Below, one piece after another: positions 24,741 to 38,235 of a stretch of 64,000 nt of DNA. The DNA is taken from positions 92,618-156,617 of the forward strand of contig JAJKFJ010022513.1 in the NCBI GenBank assembly GCA_027382625.1, given 5' to 3'. The DNA comes from Tetmemena sp. SeJ-2015 (taxonomy: Eukaryota > Ciliophora > Spirotrichea > Sporadotrichida > Oxytrichidae). The notes under the pieces are model-generated. The model saw only the letters and a program-made list of their open reading frames with translations, searched no databases and was not told where the DNA came from. The position numbers and the translations under genes are program-made. Position 1 is the stretch's first letter. Each line of letters begins with the position of its first letter.

Positions 24741-25199
24741 ATAAAAGTATTCAGTTTAAAATAAAATTCTGATTATGGAAAGCATTAATTTTAGATAAAT
24801 TTAATGGATATTTTATTGAAGTGAAAAATTTTTTAATAAGGCAGCAATTATATTTAACTATGAAGAAAATTTAATTAAAATTGGAGAAAAATAATAAATA
24901 GAGAGGCTTCAAATCGGTGGAAGTTGAATTGTTTGATTCACCAACCCCACCATCATCTTGTTCGATAACAATCAAAAATTTTATATGATTTTCCTTAAAA
25001 TTTTTGAGTTTATTCAGCAAGATTTTAAAGGGGGCCCATAAGAAAAAAATTTGAAAAAATAAAAAAATGGTGAATTTTGTTAGGAAATACATTTTTTGAA
25101 TTTCATGCACTATCTAATAGAGTATAATTATTAAAATTGGACACACTATAATTGCAATCCTTCTTTCATTTTAATTTAATTACAAATTTAATTCTTTTT

Positions 25200-25900
25200 A
25201 TTAAATTCTCTGCGATAATAACACATTGGCGGCAAAGGGTGAGACCTACCACTAAAACTATGAATTATTGAATTTCAGAAATTGGCGCACTGAAGTGGCT
25301 TCAATTGAACAATCCCCAAATCCAACAGTATTATCCCGATTAACTCCAAGAGTTTCGCAAATCTGCCGCCACTGTTCATCCTTGTTGATCAACAATCAAA
25401 GCTTTACCTCCTCTGCTACTTAGGAATTTATCTTTACTCATTTACTTTTATAAAAAGAAAGCTGCTCTTTGATACTACTTTCTTCCAGAAGGTGAACGTT
25501 TAGATAAGTGAATATGCAGATATAGACTCGCAGACTAACTCTAGATAGACAATCGAAACTTAGAATTCCACTAGTCGGAAGATGAAGACATGGAGGATTT
25601 CACTAAAATTAATAAACTCTATTCAAAAATTAAAATTATAAACTAGTAAGGTCAATTAATCGAAAAAGAGAGTATTGAAGTGAATGCAATTTATAATTTT
25701 ACTTTATCAACAAATGAATTATTCAAAAATGAAAAATGGTCTTCGATAATGAAGCTGATTTAATCAAAATTATTATTCCAGTAGAGGTCAATATCTACTG
25801 TAGCTCAAATGGAGTCTCTCAAATATTTATTTAGTTCAATTAGCTGATTGGCCAAATCAAAGTTTGGGTGTGCAGTTTGCTTCAAGGCGAGGAGTTCGAT
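25200..25900 (+). repeat. repeat unit 3 of the tandem family (partial)
   Basis: Contains the third motif, FANLPPLFILVDQQSKLYLL (about 25355-25410), with the preceding SLKWLQLNNPQIQQY. The other motifs are not recognised around it, so this unit looks truncated or more diverged. Confidence 0.45.
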
Positions 25901-28550
25901 TCAACTTTTCCAAGATCTTTCCCTCAATGTCATAATCTCCTTATTTATCTATTTATAAAGTTGATCAGTCTGAAAGCAAATATTTTGCATTTATAGTACT
26001 TCTGTTCAATCTGAATTTTGAAGAGTGATATTTTGAAACTTAAAACTTGATTGAGATTTAATTGTCTCTAACGTTTTGTTTCAATTGCTAATTATATTAT
26101 CCCCCAAAATGAAATAATTTTTCTTTACTTCTTCTAATTTAAATTTTCTGAAAAAGCATCTAAGTTTAAAGCTCTATCCTATGAAATGCTCTTCAAGGAT
26201 AAAAAGGATGAACCCAGGGAAGATATTTAAAATAAATAAGTTTACTATTTTTGGAGCAAAAATAGCGAAAGTTGGATATACTTGAGGAATTTTTCCAAAA
26301 GTTCGAATCTCATCTATTGTAAGACTATGCTTTGCAAAATAAATTTCAAAGAATTAATATATCTGTTCAGCCCAAATTTTTAAATAACTGGTAGGAAAGC
26401 TTGTAAGTAACTGTTTTTTTAGTCCCTTTTTATGAACTTAGAGAGTAGTTTTAAAACCATCTAAAAATTGGCATTTTAGACAAGAACATTCCCTTTAATT
26501 CTGGGCTTTAATAAATTAGTATAATTAAATTTCTTTTCGTAATTTTTCATCGCATTTTACAGTACCAAGTTTTAGCACTGATGTCAATAGCTTCGTCCTC
26601 GTTCATCCAGGCCTAACAGAAACAAACTTAAATTTTTTTGAAAAATCGGGGCAAAACGTATCAAATAATTAAAAATTTTGTCTTGCATCGTTCAATTAAT
26701 ATTTTGAATATTTTCAAGCTGAAATTAAACATCTTCCTTAAAGGGGGAAACTAGACGGAAGTTTTCATCAACCTTGCTCAGTCCTTTCTTCAAAATTTTA
26801 TCAGCTGCCATTTATTTGTTTGTCTCTCGAGAATTGCTGAACTAAAGCGAATGAGGCACCACTAATGAACTATTGATGCTCTTATATCTTTTGGGCTATT
26901 TCTATTACTAAAATTAATTGGGCCCCCAAAAAATTTAAAACCTTAATTAATGCCTTAAAATTTGTGCAAGTCGGGGTCTAAATTTTTTGTTTTCTTTTTT
27001 AAAATTTAAAGGGGAAAATAAATTTTTTTTCCCATTTTTTTAAGCTTCCCAAACAGGTCAGACTCATCGAAATGAAAAAGACTTGCAAAAATTTAGTGTT
27101 CGAGATAACCTACCCTAAAGGGCACAGCCAGCAAAAGTCTAATTGCTAGTCCCTATTAAGAGCACTCAGAAAAAGGGGGCAAAAAAAAGCTCCTTTTTAA
27201 ATTTCAAAAAAAAGGGAAATTTTAAAACTTTAAATTAATTTTAATTTAACTTTTTAATAAAAACAACCCAAAATTTTCTGGATTAAATATATACACATTA
27301 TCTAGTAAAGGTATTTATAAACTGTCTACATTGTAATGATGTTATTAACTTATTATTTTCTCAGGAATAGAGATTAATATGGCATTCCAAGAAATAAAAA
27401 TTCTATAAAACACACATGAATCTTTTAATCATAAGGAAAAGATTTTAATGTTTTTAGGGTAGATACTTTTCCACGAAAGGAAAGTTTTATAATTAATTTT
27501 ATAATGAAATTTCATTTTTAAAGTTTTATTTTCTTTTCTGGTTAAAATTAAATAAGCTGACATCTTGTTCTTTAAAAATATACTCAATAATTATGACTCT
27601 AATGTATAATGTCTGAACTATTTTTCAGGGCTTATATGGTTTGAAATATCTTTACAGTTAAAGTAATTTGATAAAATAAGTTCATTCATGTCTAATTCTT
27701 TTTTTTAATTATATACAATATGTTATTAAAGAGGTTACAGCACTTTCAGTTATTTCTACTACAAAATATTTCTTTTGATAATTACTATAAATTAAGGAAA
27801 TATGCATGAGGTGTGCTATGTTTAAATTTGCTTTTCATTATAGCTCTCTTTTTATTAGGATTAGAAATTTTATTTTATCAGATTCATTAAATTTTTTAAT
27901 TTACTTTAAAATATATGAATCACAAAAATATTATCTGAAATATTTACTATGTTGTCAATCTATGAAAAAAATGTTAATTAGAGAAATATTTTGAATCTTA
28001 CCCTCCCATATTCTTCGAAAAATTAATAATTGATTTCGAAGTAATAATTATTTATTTAAGATTTTGAATTTACAACAAGCCTTCGCAAAATGTATAAATA
28101 AGCTTTTTAAGAGGATCTCTGCTCAATATAGAATGAAAATAGAACTCATTCTTTATAAAATAATTATATTGAGAATTAAATTGAAATAGATATTGGTTAA
28201 AATTATAAATGGAGAATTAAAACTTTATGGCAATAAAATTGAGAAAAAACCCAGATCTGCAGCTTTTCGATAGCCATTCATTCAAAATAAACGTGATGTT
28301 TACATATCTTAGCAGCTAGATATGATTCAGTCGTTGTTCATTATCTTCATTTTCGTTTCCTCTGAACTTGAGTGCTGTACTGAGATATCCCGTACAAGAG
28401 TTGCAATTATAGAAAAATCTTGGAATTGTATGATAGAATATTTTATAATTTTATCCTTCCAGCTGTAACTGATTTAAAATTTTGTTACTAATTTAATTCA
28501 AGTTTTCATAAGATTTCAGCTATAATCTCTAAATTAATTTTAAAAACACC
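25901..28550. other. AT-rich stretch with homopolymer-rich patch
   Basis: No supported gene. From 26920 to 27230 there are unusual runs of C, G, A and T (for example 'gggcccccaaaaaa' and 'gggggcaaaaaaaagctcc'). These are not arranged as a tandem telomeric repeat. The remainder is 20-27% GC. Confidence 0.4.
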
Positions 28551-28557
28551 TACAAAG

Positions 28558-31500
28558 ATGAGATTAGTAGACGAGAAATAACTTACTTTTAAATACGGAC
28601 AAATAAAGAATTCTAAACAACTTAAAACGATGAGAAGAATGCCATACAATTAATAAAAGCAGAAAGACATAGGATATAAATTAATGTTATTTTATTTTGC
28701 TAAAATATAAAATATTTGATATGTCAAGATTATATAAGAAGGTCCTATTCTTTTCTTAGATATAATATTCAATTTAATATTAATTGTGAATTCGCAATCC
28801 TATTTAATTTAATTTTTATAATTATAACTTTAGTATTTCATATGAATTAACTTTAATATTTTTACTTTAATGAATAATTTGATTTTTATCTGCATTAAAA
28901 ACTACTCTAATTTTTTAAATCTGTTTAAATAGACTCTAATTATAATTCTGCGAAAAAATTATGCAAATTTACTAATTAAGGTCAAATTATAACCAAAATT
29001 AAAATTATTTTGCTCTATGTTTATTTCTATTCCAGGATTTATATAGATGAATAACTATTTAGGATTTTAAATAAACAATTTTTAAATAAAAACTTACTTT
29101 TCGATGAAATATTTATGTCTTTTTTAATAAAAAGAATGCTTATAAATATGATCATTTATATCATAATAAGAAATTTTCTTTTAAATTAAATTAAACTCTT
29201 AACTATTTAATTCAATTTGGGAACTAAATAATATAATTGTCTTAATATATAATGCTTTTTTTCCTCTAAAATCTGAGAATAAAGATATTCTATATTTTTC
29301 TCTGAGTAATTTTGAAATTGGACGATTTTAAAGCTGGCATTAATCAATAGAAAGTTAAATGTCAGGGCAGTATTTATGAGTTTTAATTTTTAAGCTCTTG
29401 AGTTTTCCCTTATTAGATATTTATACATTATTTGCTTTTTTATTACAATAATTACTGAGGTAGAATGTCAACCTGATATGATTTTCAGAAATGAACTCCC
29501 ACAAATAATACCTCTACAAAAAAAAGGCTTTCCAAATCATTACTTGTTCGTTATTAAAAATGATTTGCAAGTATAAATATACAATTAGAACAATCGCTCT
29601 TTTGTTCAATATATTTTAAAATATTCAAATTAAATAAACTACTTTTCAAAACAATATAAAGGTTAAAAAGAGAAGTGCCGGTTTTTAAATTTTCAGAATT
29701 TAAATATGTTTTTAAATAGAACGGTGATGCTATTGAATACAAATATTATAAGGATAGATAAGAAAAGCAAGGTGGAACTATATTTGAGTTATATAATGGG
29801 AATAGAAGATGAGGCTTTTATTAAATTTAAACACCCATAGGTAAAGTCATTAATCTCTATAGCGAAAACCAATTAAGGATTAGAGTTTCAATTAAAGTTC
29901 CTATCAATCAATTAAACAAAATAGTATTATTATCAAAAATTCTATATTTTTGCTTAAATCAATATCTTTAAATTCGTTTTTGCTTTCAACTGTAACTTAC
30001 AACATAAGATTCTCCTCCCTAAAATACGTATAATTTTAAATTCAACTCGGTAAATTTCCATAGTATACGAGCATTAAGAAAATCCATGATTTCCAAGTTC
30101 AAGGGATTAATGACAGAAATTTATCTAAAAAATAAGGATCTAGAAATGAGGGAAAGGTCTGGTTCCAATTCGCAAGGTATTCATTTTATATGGATGTGTA
30201 TGAGTTAGATATGCTAAACGGGTATTCGTTCTCTAAAGTGGATTCTTAATTTCATATTTTTTAATAAAATATTATTCTGGAACTATAGAGATTGGCGATT
30301 ATTGCTTCCGTCACTACAAAAATTTAAAGATTGTAAATTATAATTTGTTTCACTTCGAGACATCTTATTTGCTAATATTCTCTAATATAAATTTAGGTTG
30401 CTTAATTTTATGATTTTTGTTTTGTCTCAGAATTTTATAAGTAACAAATTAAATAGTTATTGAAATTAAAGATGAGTGTATAAATCTAATCATTTTTAAA
30501 TATAATTGACCTTATTTTATAATATTAAATTGAATCTACTTCAATATATATCTTCAAGATATTTAACAAATGTGAGTTTATAAAGATCTATAAAGATCTA
30601 ATTTTTTAATTTTCTCCTTTCTTTTTATAATACAATCGTTAACCGTGGTCGCACAAGAAGTCCTGATTTTAATCTTTTGCAGTTATAAAATTGGTTAACT
30701 GGGGAGCAAAAAATTGAGTAAATCTCATATCCTCGATAACTGATTGCTCTTAACTTCCGATACTTTGTGAATTTGCCACCGTCGTTCATACTTTAGGACA
30801 AAAATTGTGAGCTTTTTATTCTTTGCTGCACAGGAATTGATTTAATTTTTTATGAACTCAACTTATCCTCGATCGTACATTCTTCAAGCTTTTGAATGCA
30901 TATTTGATTAAAGCTGCTGAATTAGAGCAGCCTCAAGCTAATGCTCGTAATAATATGACTGGGAAAACTTCTACAAACACAACAGTAGAAGAGTTATTGA
31001 TAAAGGTTTAAAAAAAATACTTTATAGGATAATTTGCTCCTAAATCTGATTCTTCCAATTATAGAGGTCTATTTGAACTTCTAAGCCTTCAAATTTGAAT
31101 CATAATTCAGTCAGTTAGAGGTCAGCTGCACCTAAATAAAATCTATATTTTAAGCTAATTTTTCGCTATTGTAAAACTACTTAAAGTGCAAATTTTTAAT
31201 AGTACAGCATTTTGATCTAACAAAAATTTAATTCATATGATTAAGGGATAATGCTACAATTTATTCAACTAAATTTCATTGAGATTATAGCTTAAGCATG
31301 ATATGTGTTAAAGAAATGCTTCCTATTAAAAATTTGCACTTTAAGTAGTTTTACAATAGCGAAAAATTAGCTTAAAATATAGATTTTATTTAGGTGCAGC
31401 TGACCTCTAACTGACTGAATTATGATTCAAATTTGAAGGCTTAGAAGTTCAAATAGACCTCTATAATTGGAAGAATCAGATTTAGGAGCGAAAATTATCC

Positions 31501-32670
31501 TATAAAGGTATTTTTTCTTACCTTTATTCATTATAAAATTTTACTGTCGAGGAAAGGCCCCCCACCGGGAAAACTTCTACAAACACAACAGTAGAAGAGA
31601 GCAAAGATTATTCAACTCAAAGTTAATAAAGAGGGGGAAAAATTGTTTATCACCAAATAAAAATTAGCGAACAAACTGCCTCACATATTCAACAACCTAT
31701 CGAACAAGAAATCAAATCTCAGAATCTAAATTAATAAGGGAAAGAAATTTCATTATATTTAAAGCATAGGAGTCCATTCTCTATGATTGCAGAAAGGATC
31801 TTAAAAATTTAGAATTCAGAATCTAATATCTAAAAAATAACCAAGAACAAGAGTCCAGATTAATCATACCAATTAAAACTCTCAAAAATAAGATAAAAAC
31901 TCTTATAGAAGAAAATTAAAGTCTTATTTGATAAATCCAAGAAAAGTCATATCAAACTAAGAGGATGACAATTAGTTTCTTAATTGACTGTAATTTTATA
32001 TTCTTATTATGAGAATGAATTAATCATAATTTCTAAAGTTAGGGCACATATATTATTTTGCTAAAACTTAATTATTTCTTGCTTAGTGGTATTGTATGAA
32101 AGATTAAATTATGATAATTCTATGATTAAAAAATTAAGAATTAATCAATAAAAAAACTAATGTCCAAATATATTAAGATCATTTAAATTTTCTCACTTAT
32201 TGTGTGATTACTTTTAGAAATACTATTAACAAAGCAATAATTTTTTTATTGTAATAAGTATGATACTTCGGAGATGTGAAGAATCTTGAATAATATTATG
32301 TACAATTATCAAGGCTTTAAATAAAGAAAAAATAGAGATGTTAATTTTACCCCTACTTCAATCCCTTAAGTTATATTTTTAATTAAAATCTAAACCTTCT
32401 GAGTCTAAACTCTGCTTTTTTTTTATTTTTCATGAGGAATAAAATGAAAATATAGTAATATTTTTGTGAATAATCTGTGTGAAATTTAAGCAAAGTTGTA
32501 AATTCTTCAATCATTAATCATTTGTTCTGGATAAATTTAGGTAATTTTTCTAGTTGACTGTGTACTTCTTTTATCCATTTATTACTTTGCTTTACTGAAG
32601 AAGTAGCTAGTTCATTTCATTGATATTGCCACTCGTTGCTAGTTGCTTCACAGGAACTCCAAATGTGCAT
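28558..32670 (+). repeat. repeat unit 4 of the tandem family
   Basis: All four motifs are present: MRLVDEK (28558), MDVYELDMLNGYSFSKVDS (about 30192-30248), ALNFRYFVNLPPSFIL (about 30745-30795) and KDLKNLEFRI...ESRLIIPIKTLKNKIK (about 31797-31905). The right end (32540-32670) matches 38105-38235, which carries the minus-strand reading QLATSGNINEMNQLLLQQSK. Relative to unit 5 it has an extra ~600 bp palindromic element between motifs 3 and 4 and lacks the ~820 bp element of unit 5. Confidence 0.65.
30961..31599. mobile_element. palindromic element between 33-bp direct repeats
   Basis: A 33-bp sequence starting GGGAAAACTTCTAC is repeated exactly at 30961-30993 and 31567-31599. Between them lies a long imperfect inverted repeat (left arm about 31000-31210, right arm about 31320-31535) with a short unpaired centre. 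No ORF. The spacing of flanking motifs is about 625 bp greater here than in unit 5, consistent with insertion. A 33-bp duplication is long for a target site, so the direct repeats may belong to the element or be an unusually long pointer. Confidence 0.65.
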
Positions 32671-33510
32671 GTTATTAGAATCGAAAGAGGAGAATATTTT
32701 TTCTATTGAAATAATCGATTTTTCAATTGAAAACAAGTAAATTGTATTTATTAAAGGAAACTTAAACTCTTAGAAATAAATTTTATGAAATAGCAAGGGC
32801 GAAATTCAAAATATATCTAATTTATGCAAATAAATATACATTTAATTCATAGATCGACTACATAATAAATAATATGTTTATAATTCAATAAATGATAAAA
32901 TGGTTTCCTCTTAAACTACGATAATTTTTGGATATTATTTTATTGTATAAATGGTTTTGTTTTGAGTTAATAAATTATTTATTAAAAATTTAAGAATTTA
33001 ATTACAAGCTTTCACAAAATGTAAAAATAAGCATTTGAAGAGGATCCCAGCACAATAAAGATAGAAAAAAGAACTCATTTATAAATATAGAAAGTTGAGA
33101 ATTAAATTTAATCAAAGATTCGTTAAATTAAAAAGATAAAACTTTTTGGCAGTTAAAATGGCTCAAACACTCATAATCTGCAGATTTATTAAAAGCTAAG
33201 AATAATTTAATGCAATTTCCAACTATAATTATCATCATAGTATCCAACAGTAGTGATTTATAATTTTACACTCTCTATCTTCTTCATATTTTGTTTCCTA
33301 TGAAATAGACTTGCTTACAACTTTGCAGCTCCCTCACTAATGTTTCAATGACTTAAATTCTTTGAACTTTATGTCGTTGAATAGCGTGATATTTATTTAA
33401 ATCTGAAAATAATTGCTGATTTTTTCCATTTCAATTTAAATTCTAATTCATTTTTCCATTAAAGTCTCAGCTATTTTATTTTAAATATTATTTTAAGAAC
33501 TCCTAAAAAG

Positions 33511-36500
33511 ATGAGATTATTAGCCGAAGATTAACTAGCTCTTAAATACGGATAAAAATAGAAGTCTAAATAACTTTAAAATATGAGAAGAATGCCATAC
33601 AATTAATAAAAGCAGAAGCTCATCGGATATAAATTTATACTTATTTACTAATCCAAAATCTTATAATATTTGATGATATGCCAAAATTGTCTAAGAAAGT
33701 TCAATTCTTTTCTATGAAACAAAATAAATAAATCCTAAATGAAATCTAAAATTTTATATTATTTTAATTTAAGAATTAATATTTTTCATGAGAAAGTAGT
33801 CTCAATATTTCTTCTTTTGTTTTTAATCCCTTGAGATTATAAAACCCCCTAATGATAAAAATAATTTTAATACGACTCTATCTAACATTAGTAATTCTGC
33901 TGTATAATTATCTAAGTTTACTAATAAAGGTCAAATTATAATAAACAATTAAGATTTATCCTTCATATTGAGTTTATTCTATATTCTTGTTGTTGACCAA
34001 GGAAAATATTACTAATTTAACGTTGATTTTTAAAATTGTTAAATCCTAATTAACTTTGAACGAATTAACGTAATTGGAAGGGAATAAATATATATAGGGC
34101 CATTAGGGAACTCATCCATTAGACATATAACTGTAAGTAAAAATCGCAAAAGAGATTTATAGGGCTAAAAAATTTAAATATAGACATCAGTAATTATAAC
34201 TTACATTACATTAAAAAATTTAGAAATGGAGGTTTTTTCTACATCAGACACTCATTAAATTTTCATTTTAATAATTCCCAAGCCCACCCACCACCCAAAA
34301 CTAGCACGACAACTACAAAAAGTCAAAAGTAAGTATTAAAATTTTTACAAAATTTTTGCTTCTACCCATGATTTTCAGAATAATCCAAAATTTTAATTTT
34401 TGGAACTCCTTTTGCCATAATTCCTACTATTTTTTTGAAGTATTCCAGAATTCTCTTGAAATGATGTTTAAAATATATTTTAAATAGAAAAGCATACTTA
34501 CTTTTGACTTTTTGTAGTTTTTCGTGCTCGTTTTGGGTGGTGGTGGCCTGGGAATTATTAAACTAGAAATTTAATGAGTGGGCCAGGGGGCTGATGGAGA
34601 AAAAACCTCCATTTCTAAATTTTTAATGTAATGTAAGTTATATTACTGATGTATAATTTTAAATTTTTTAGCACTATATATCTCTTTTGCGATTTTTACT
34701 TACAGTTATATGTCTAATGGATGAGTTCCCTAATGGCCCTATATATATTTATTCCCTTCCAATTACGTTAATTCGTTCAAAGTTAATTAGGATTTAACAA
34801 TTTTAAAAATCAACGTTAAATTAGTAATATTAAGGTATTTATATCAAAATTAATTTATCTTGTTTTAAAATGGCAAAAATTTATTGATCTTGAAATAGTA
34901 TAAAGAATTTACTTAATTTTAAGTATGAATTGATAAAGACATACTTTTCTTCGTTTAAAATAAATAAATCTTATCCCTTAAAAATTTAACAGTAAATTAA
35001 ATATAATAGTCTTTAGTCTATAATTTTAATTATTTTTTTCTTTTAAATTCCTTAGAAAAATATATTCTATATTTTCTTTGACTAATATTGAAATTGGACA
35101 ATTTTTAAAATGGAGGAAATAAATCGAAAAGTAATTATAACCAGAGTATTTAAGAGTTTAAATTTTAATCTTTTAGATTTCCCTTTTTAAATATTTCTAC
35201 ACTAAGTATTATGTTTTTTTTTACAATAAGAACTGAGATGGAATGCGGAGCTGAAATGTTTTTTCTAAATTAAACTCCATAAATAATACCTCTCCACTAA
35301 AAAGGCTTCCCGAATCACTACCTGTTCGTAATAAATAAAGATTTACAATTATAAATATACAATTTGAACAACCGCTCTTTTGTTCAATCAATTAAAATGC
35401 TTAGTACAAAAATTATTTGTTGTTATTAAATTAACCTAATTTCCTATATTATAAAGCTAAATAGGGGAAGTAAAGAGTGGATTCGAAAATTATTAGAAAA
35501 TTAAATATATAAAAGAAAATTTGTTATATCAAAGGTTTAATCATACTTGAAAGAAAGGGAAGAAGATATATTCGAGCTATTAAAAAGCAAAAGAAGTTAA
35601 GGCCTTGATAAATTTAAACACCTAAAGGTTAAAAATAGCTCTATATAAAGAAAATTAATAAATCATTTAGACTTTGAATTATAAATCCTATCATTATAAA
35701 ATATTAGATTAGCCAAGCAATCATCTCTAATCAAAATGTTTTATACCATATATTTAATTAAGAATTAAGCTTTCGCAATTTATTATTACAACTCTCCTTT
35801 TTTTTAGCTTCCCTTATTTAATTTGATTATTTTTTAAATTCAACTTGGGAGTTTTCCTAGTATACGAGTATTCAGAAAATCCATGATTATCAAGTTAAAA
35901 AGGCCAATGACATTCGTCTAAAATATACGCATCTAGAAACGAAGGAAAGATCTGGTTCCAATTAGCAAAGGATTTAAAAATCTTGGACATGTATGAGTTA
36001 GATATGCTCAATGGATATTCCTTCACTAAGGTGGATTCATAAAAATCATATTTATAAATACAATTTTATTATTCAGGATCGATAGAGATTAGCGAATACT
36101 GCCGCTACCATTAAATTTAACATTTTTTAATTTTTCACAGACAGACATTCTTATTTGGGGTAATATTCTATAAAATAAATTTATAAAATAATTATTAAAT
36201 TCTTAATTAAATACAGAAGAAATAAATAAAAAATTGTTGAAAATATGAGAAGAATAATTATTAGAGTATTTAATTAAAGAGATATTAAAAACATTAAGAA
36301 ATAAATCAAAATCACCTCTAGTTTAAAGCTGTCTTAATTAATGGTTACCTAATTTTAAAACTAACTGAATCTGTCATATTTTATTGTAACTACATCCTAT
36401 ATCCAATTTTACCTTCAATAGAATTCTATCTCTATTATAAATGACATTTTACAGAGTTTAATGAAATAATTTGTTTCTTCTACTTTACTATATTTTTTTT

Positions 36501-38235
36501 CATCAACTTATATTGTGAATTAATATACCTACTGACTTAATTTAATTTTGAATTTTTATATCTTCTTTAGATGATTAAATCCACTTAATGAATCTAACAT
36601 TTTTACTTCTTTAAGATAAATATAAACAATTTGATGATAAAAATCTCATTACTCTATTTTATTTTGCTTTTTTTATAACACAGTCGTGAACCGTGGCCTG
36701 GCAGAAAGTCGGGACTATAACCTTTTGCAATCTGTAAATTTGTTCATCTGGGGAGTCTAAAGTAAAGTAAATACCATGGCCTGAATAGCTTATTCCACTT
36801 AACTTCCGATAATTTGTGGATTTACCCCCGATGTTCATACTTGTTGAAGAAAAGTTAAGAGCTTGGTCTTCTCTGCGACTTAGGAATTTTATTTTATTAT
36901 CTATTTGAACTAAACTGATGCTCGATACTAAATTCTTCAAGCTTTTGAATACATATTTGGATCGAGTTGCCGCTTCGGAGCCTAAATTAAATGCCTAAAT
37001 TAAGCATAGACAGCTGACCAATTAACTCAAAATTAATTTAGAACTCATAGTAGTAATATTTTATATTAACTAATAGTGAACAAGCATAGACTGCCTCACA
37101 AGCTCAACATCCTATGAAATAATAACTAATCTTCTCTTAGACGGAAATCGCTAAATGGAAAGATATATTTAAATTTAAAGCTTAAAAAGTCAGACTCTAA
37201 GATTGCAGAAAGGATCTTAAAAATTTAGAATTCAGGATCTTCTATTATAAAAATCACGAAGAAGAAGAATCCAGGCTAGTCATTCCAATTAAAACACTAA
37301 GAAATAAGGTAAAATCTCTTATGGGAAAGAAATAAAGTGGAAAATGATTTATACTGATTAAGGTCACATCATAATAAGAGGATGGCAAATAGTTCCATAA
37401 TTTATTCTAATTCTAAATTTATAATTAAGACACTAAAACATTCATATTTTCTTGAAGTTAGGGTACATCAATTATTTTGATAAAACTTAATAATTTCTTG
37501 CTTTATTGTATTAATAATGATTAAATTATGGTCTTAAGAAATAAAAACAATTAAAGCTTAAGCAAAAAATATCAACCTTTAATAATTTTTTGTTAGGATT
37601 TTATCATAAATCTATGATTGAAATCTGGCAATTATTCTTGAACAAATTTAATGCCCAAATAATATAAAGAAGATTTAAATTTCATTTGTTATAGCCAGAT
37701 TAAATTTGGAAATGCTATACAAAACAATAATTTTTTATTGGATTTATTGCACTACTTCATGGCTGAGGAAGATTTTAAGAATCTTAAAAAATAAAATTAT
37801 GTAAAAATTTCAGGGCTATGAGTCAAGCAGAGATTGAGAATTTAATTAAGCCTTGCTTAACCCCCAGTCTTATTTTTTAAACTTAAATCATTTAATTTAT
37901 ATATAAGCTGTAATTTGTTATTTTATCTTCCCATGAATAAAATGAGTAATGTTTCATCAAAAATACTAAACTATATTTGTTAATAATCAGTGTGAAATTT
38001 AAGCAAAGTTGTAAATTCTTCATTCAGTCATCATTAGTTCTGGATATATTTAGGTAGTCTTGGAATAAATAAGCTCTGCAAATTATTTCATTTAAGCCTC
38101 CTTTCTTTGCAAAAGTTTTTCTAGTTGACTGTGCTCTTCTTTTATCCATTTATCAATTTGCTTTACTGAAGAAGTAGCTAGCTCATTTCATTTATATTGC
38201 CACTCGTTGCTAGTTGCTTTACTGGAACTCCAAAT
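33511..38235 (+). repeat. repeat unit 5 of the tandem family
   Basis: Motifs: MRLLAEDQLALKYG (33511), MYELDMLNGYSFTKVDS (about 35992-36042, partly frameshifted), IPLNFRQFVDLPPMFILVE (about 36780-36836) and KDLKNLEFRIFYY...SRLVIPIKTLRNKVK (about 37205-37315). The right end matches unit 4. A palindromic element (34013-34831) is inserted between motifs 1 and 2. Percent identity to unit 4 is high by eye in the motifs and moderate between them. Confidence 0.65.
34013..34831. mobile_element. foldback (palindromic) element, ~820 bp
   Basis: The left arm (34013 to about 34330) and right arm (about 34500 to 34831) are near-perfect inverted copies, starting and ending AATATTACTAATTT / AAATTAGTAATATT. 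It is flanked by AAGG on the left ('ccaagg') and right ('aaggta'). Unit 4 has 'ccaggatttatata' at the equivalent place without the element, which looks like an empty site and suggests a ~4 bp target duplication. No transposase reading frame, so it is non-autonomous. Confidence 0.75.

Noticed and set aside
26930..27200. CCCCCAAAAAA-type runs as telomeric repeats
   Set aside because: Single irregular runs, not a tandem C4A4 or C4A2 array, and no gene end nearby.
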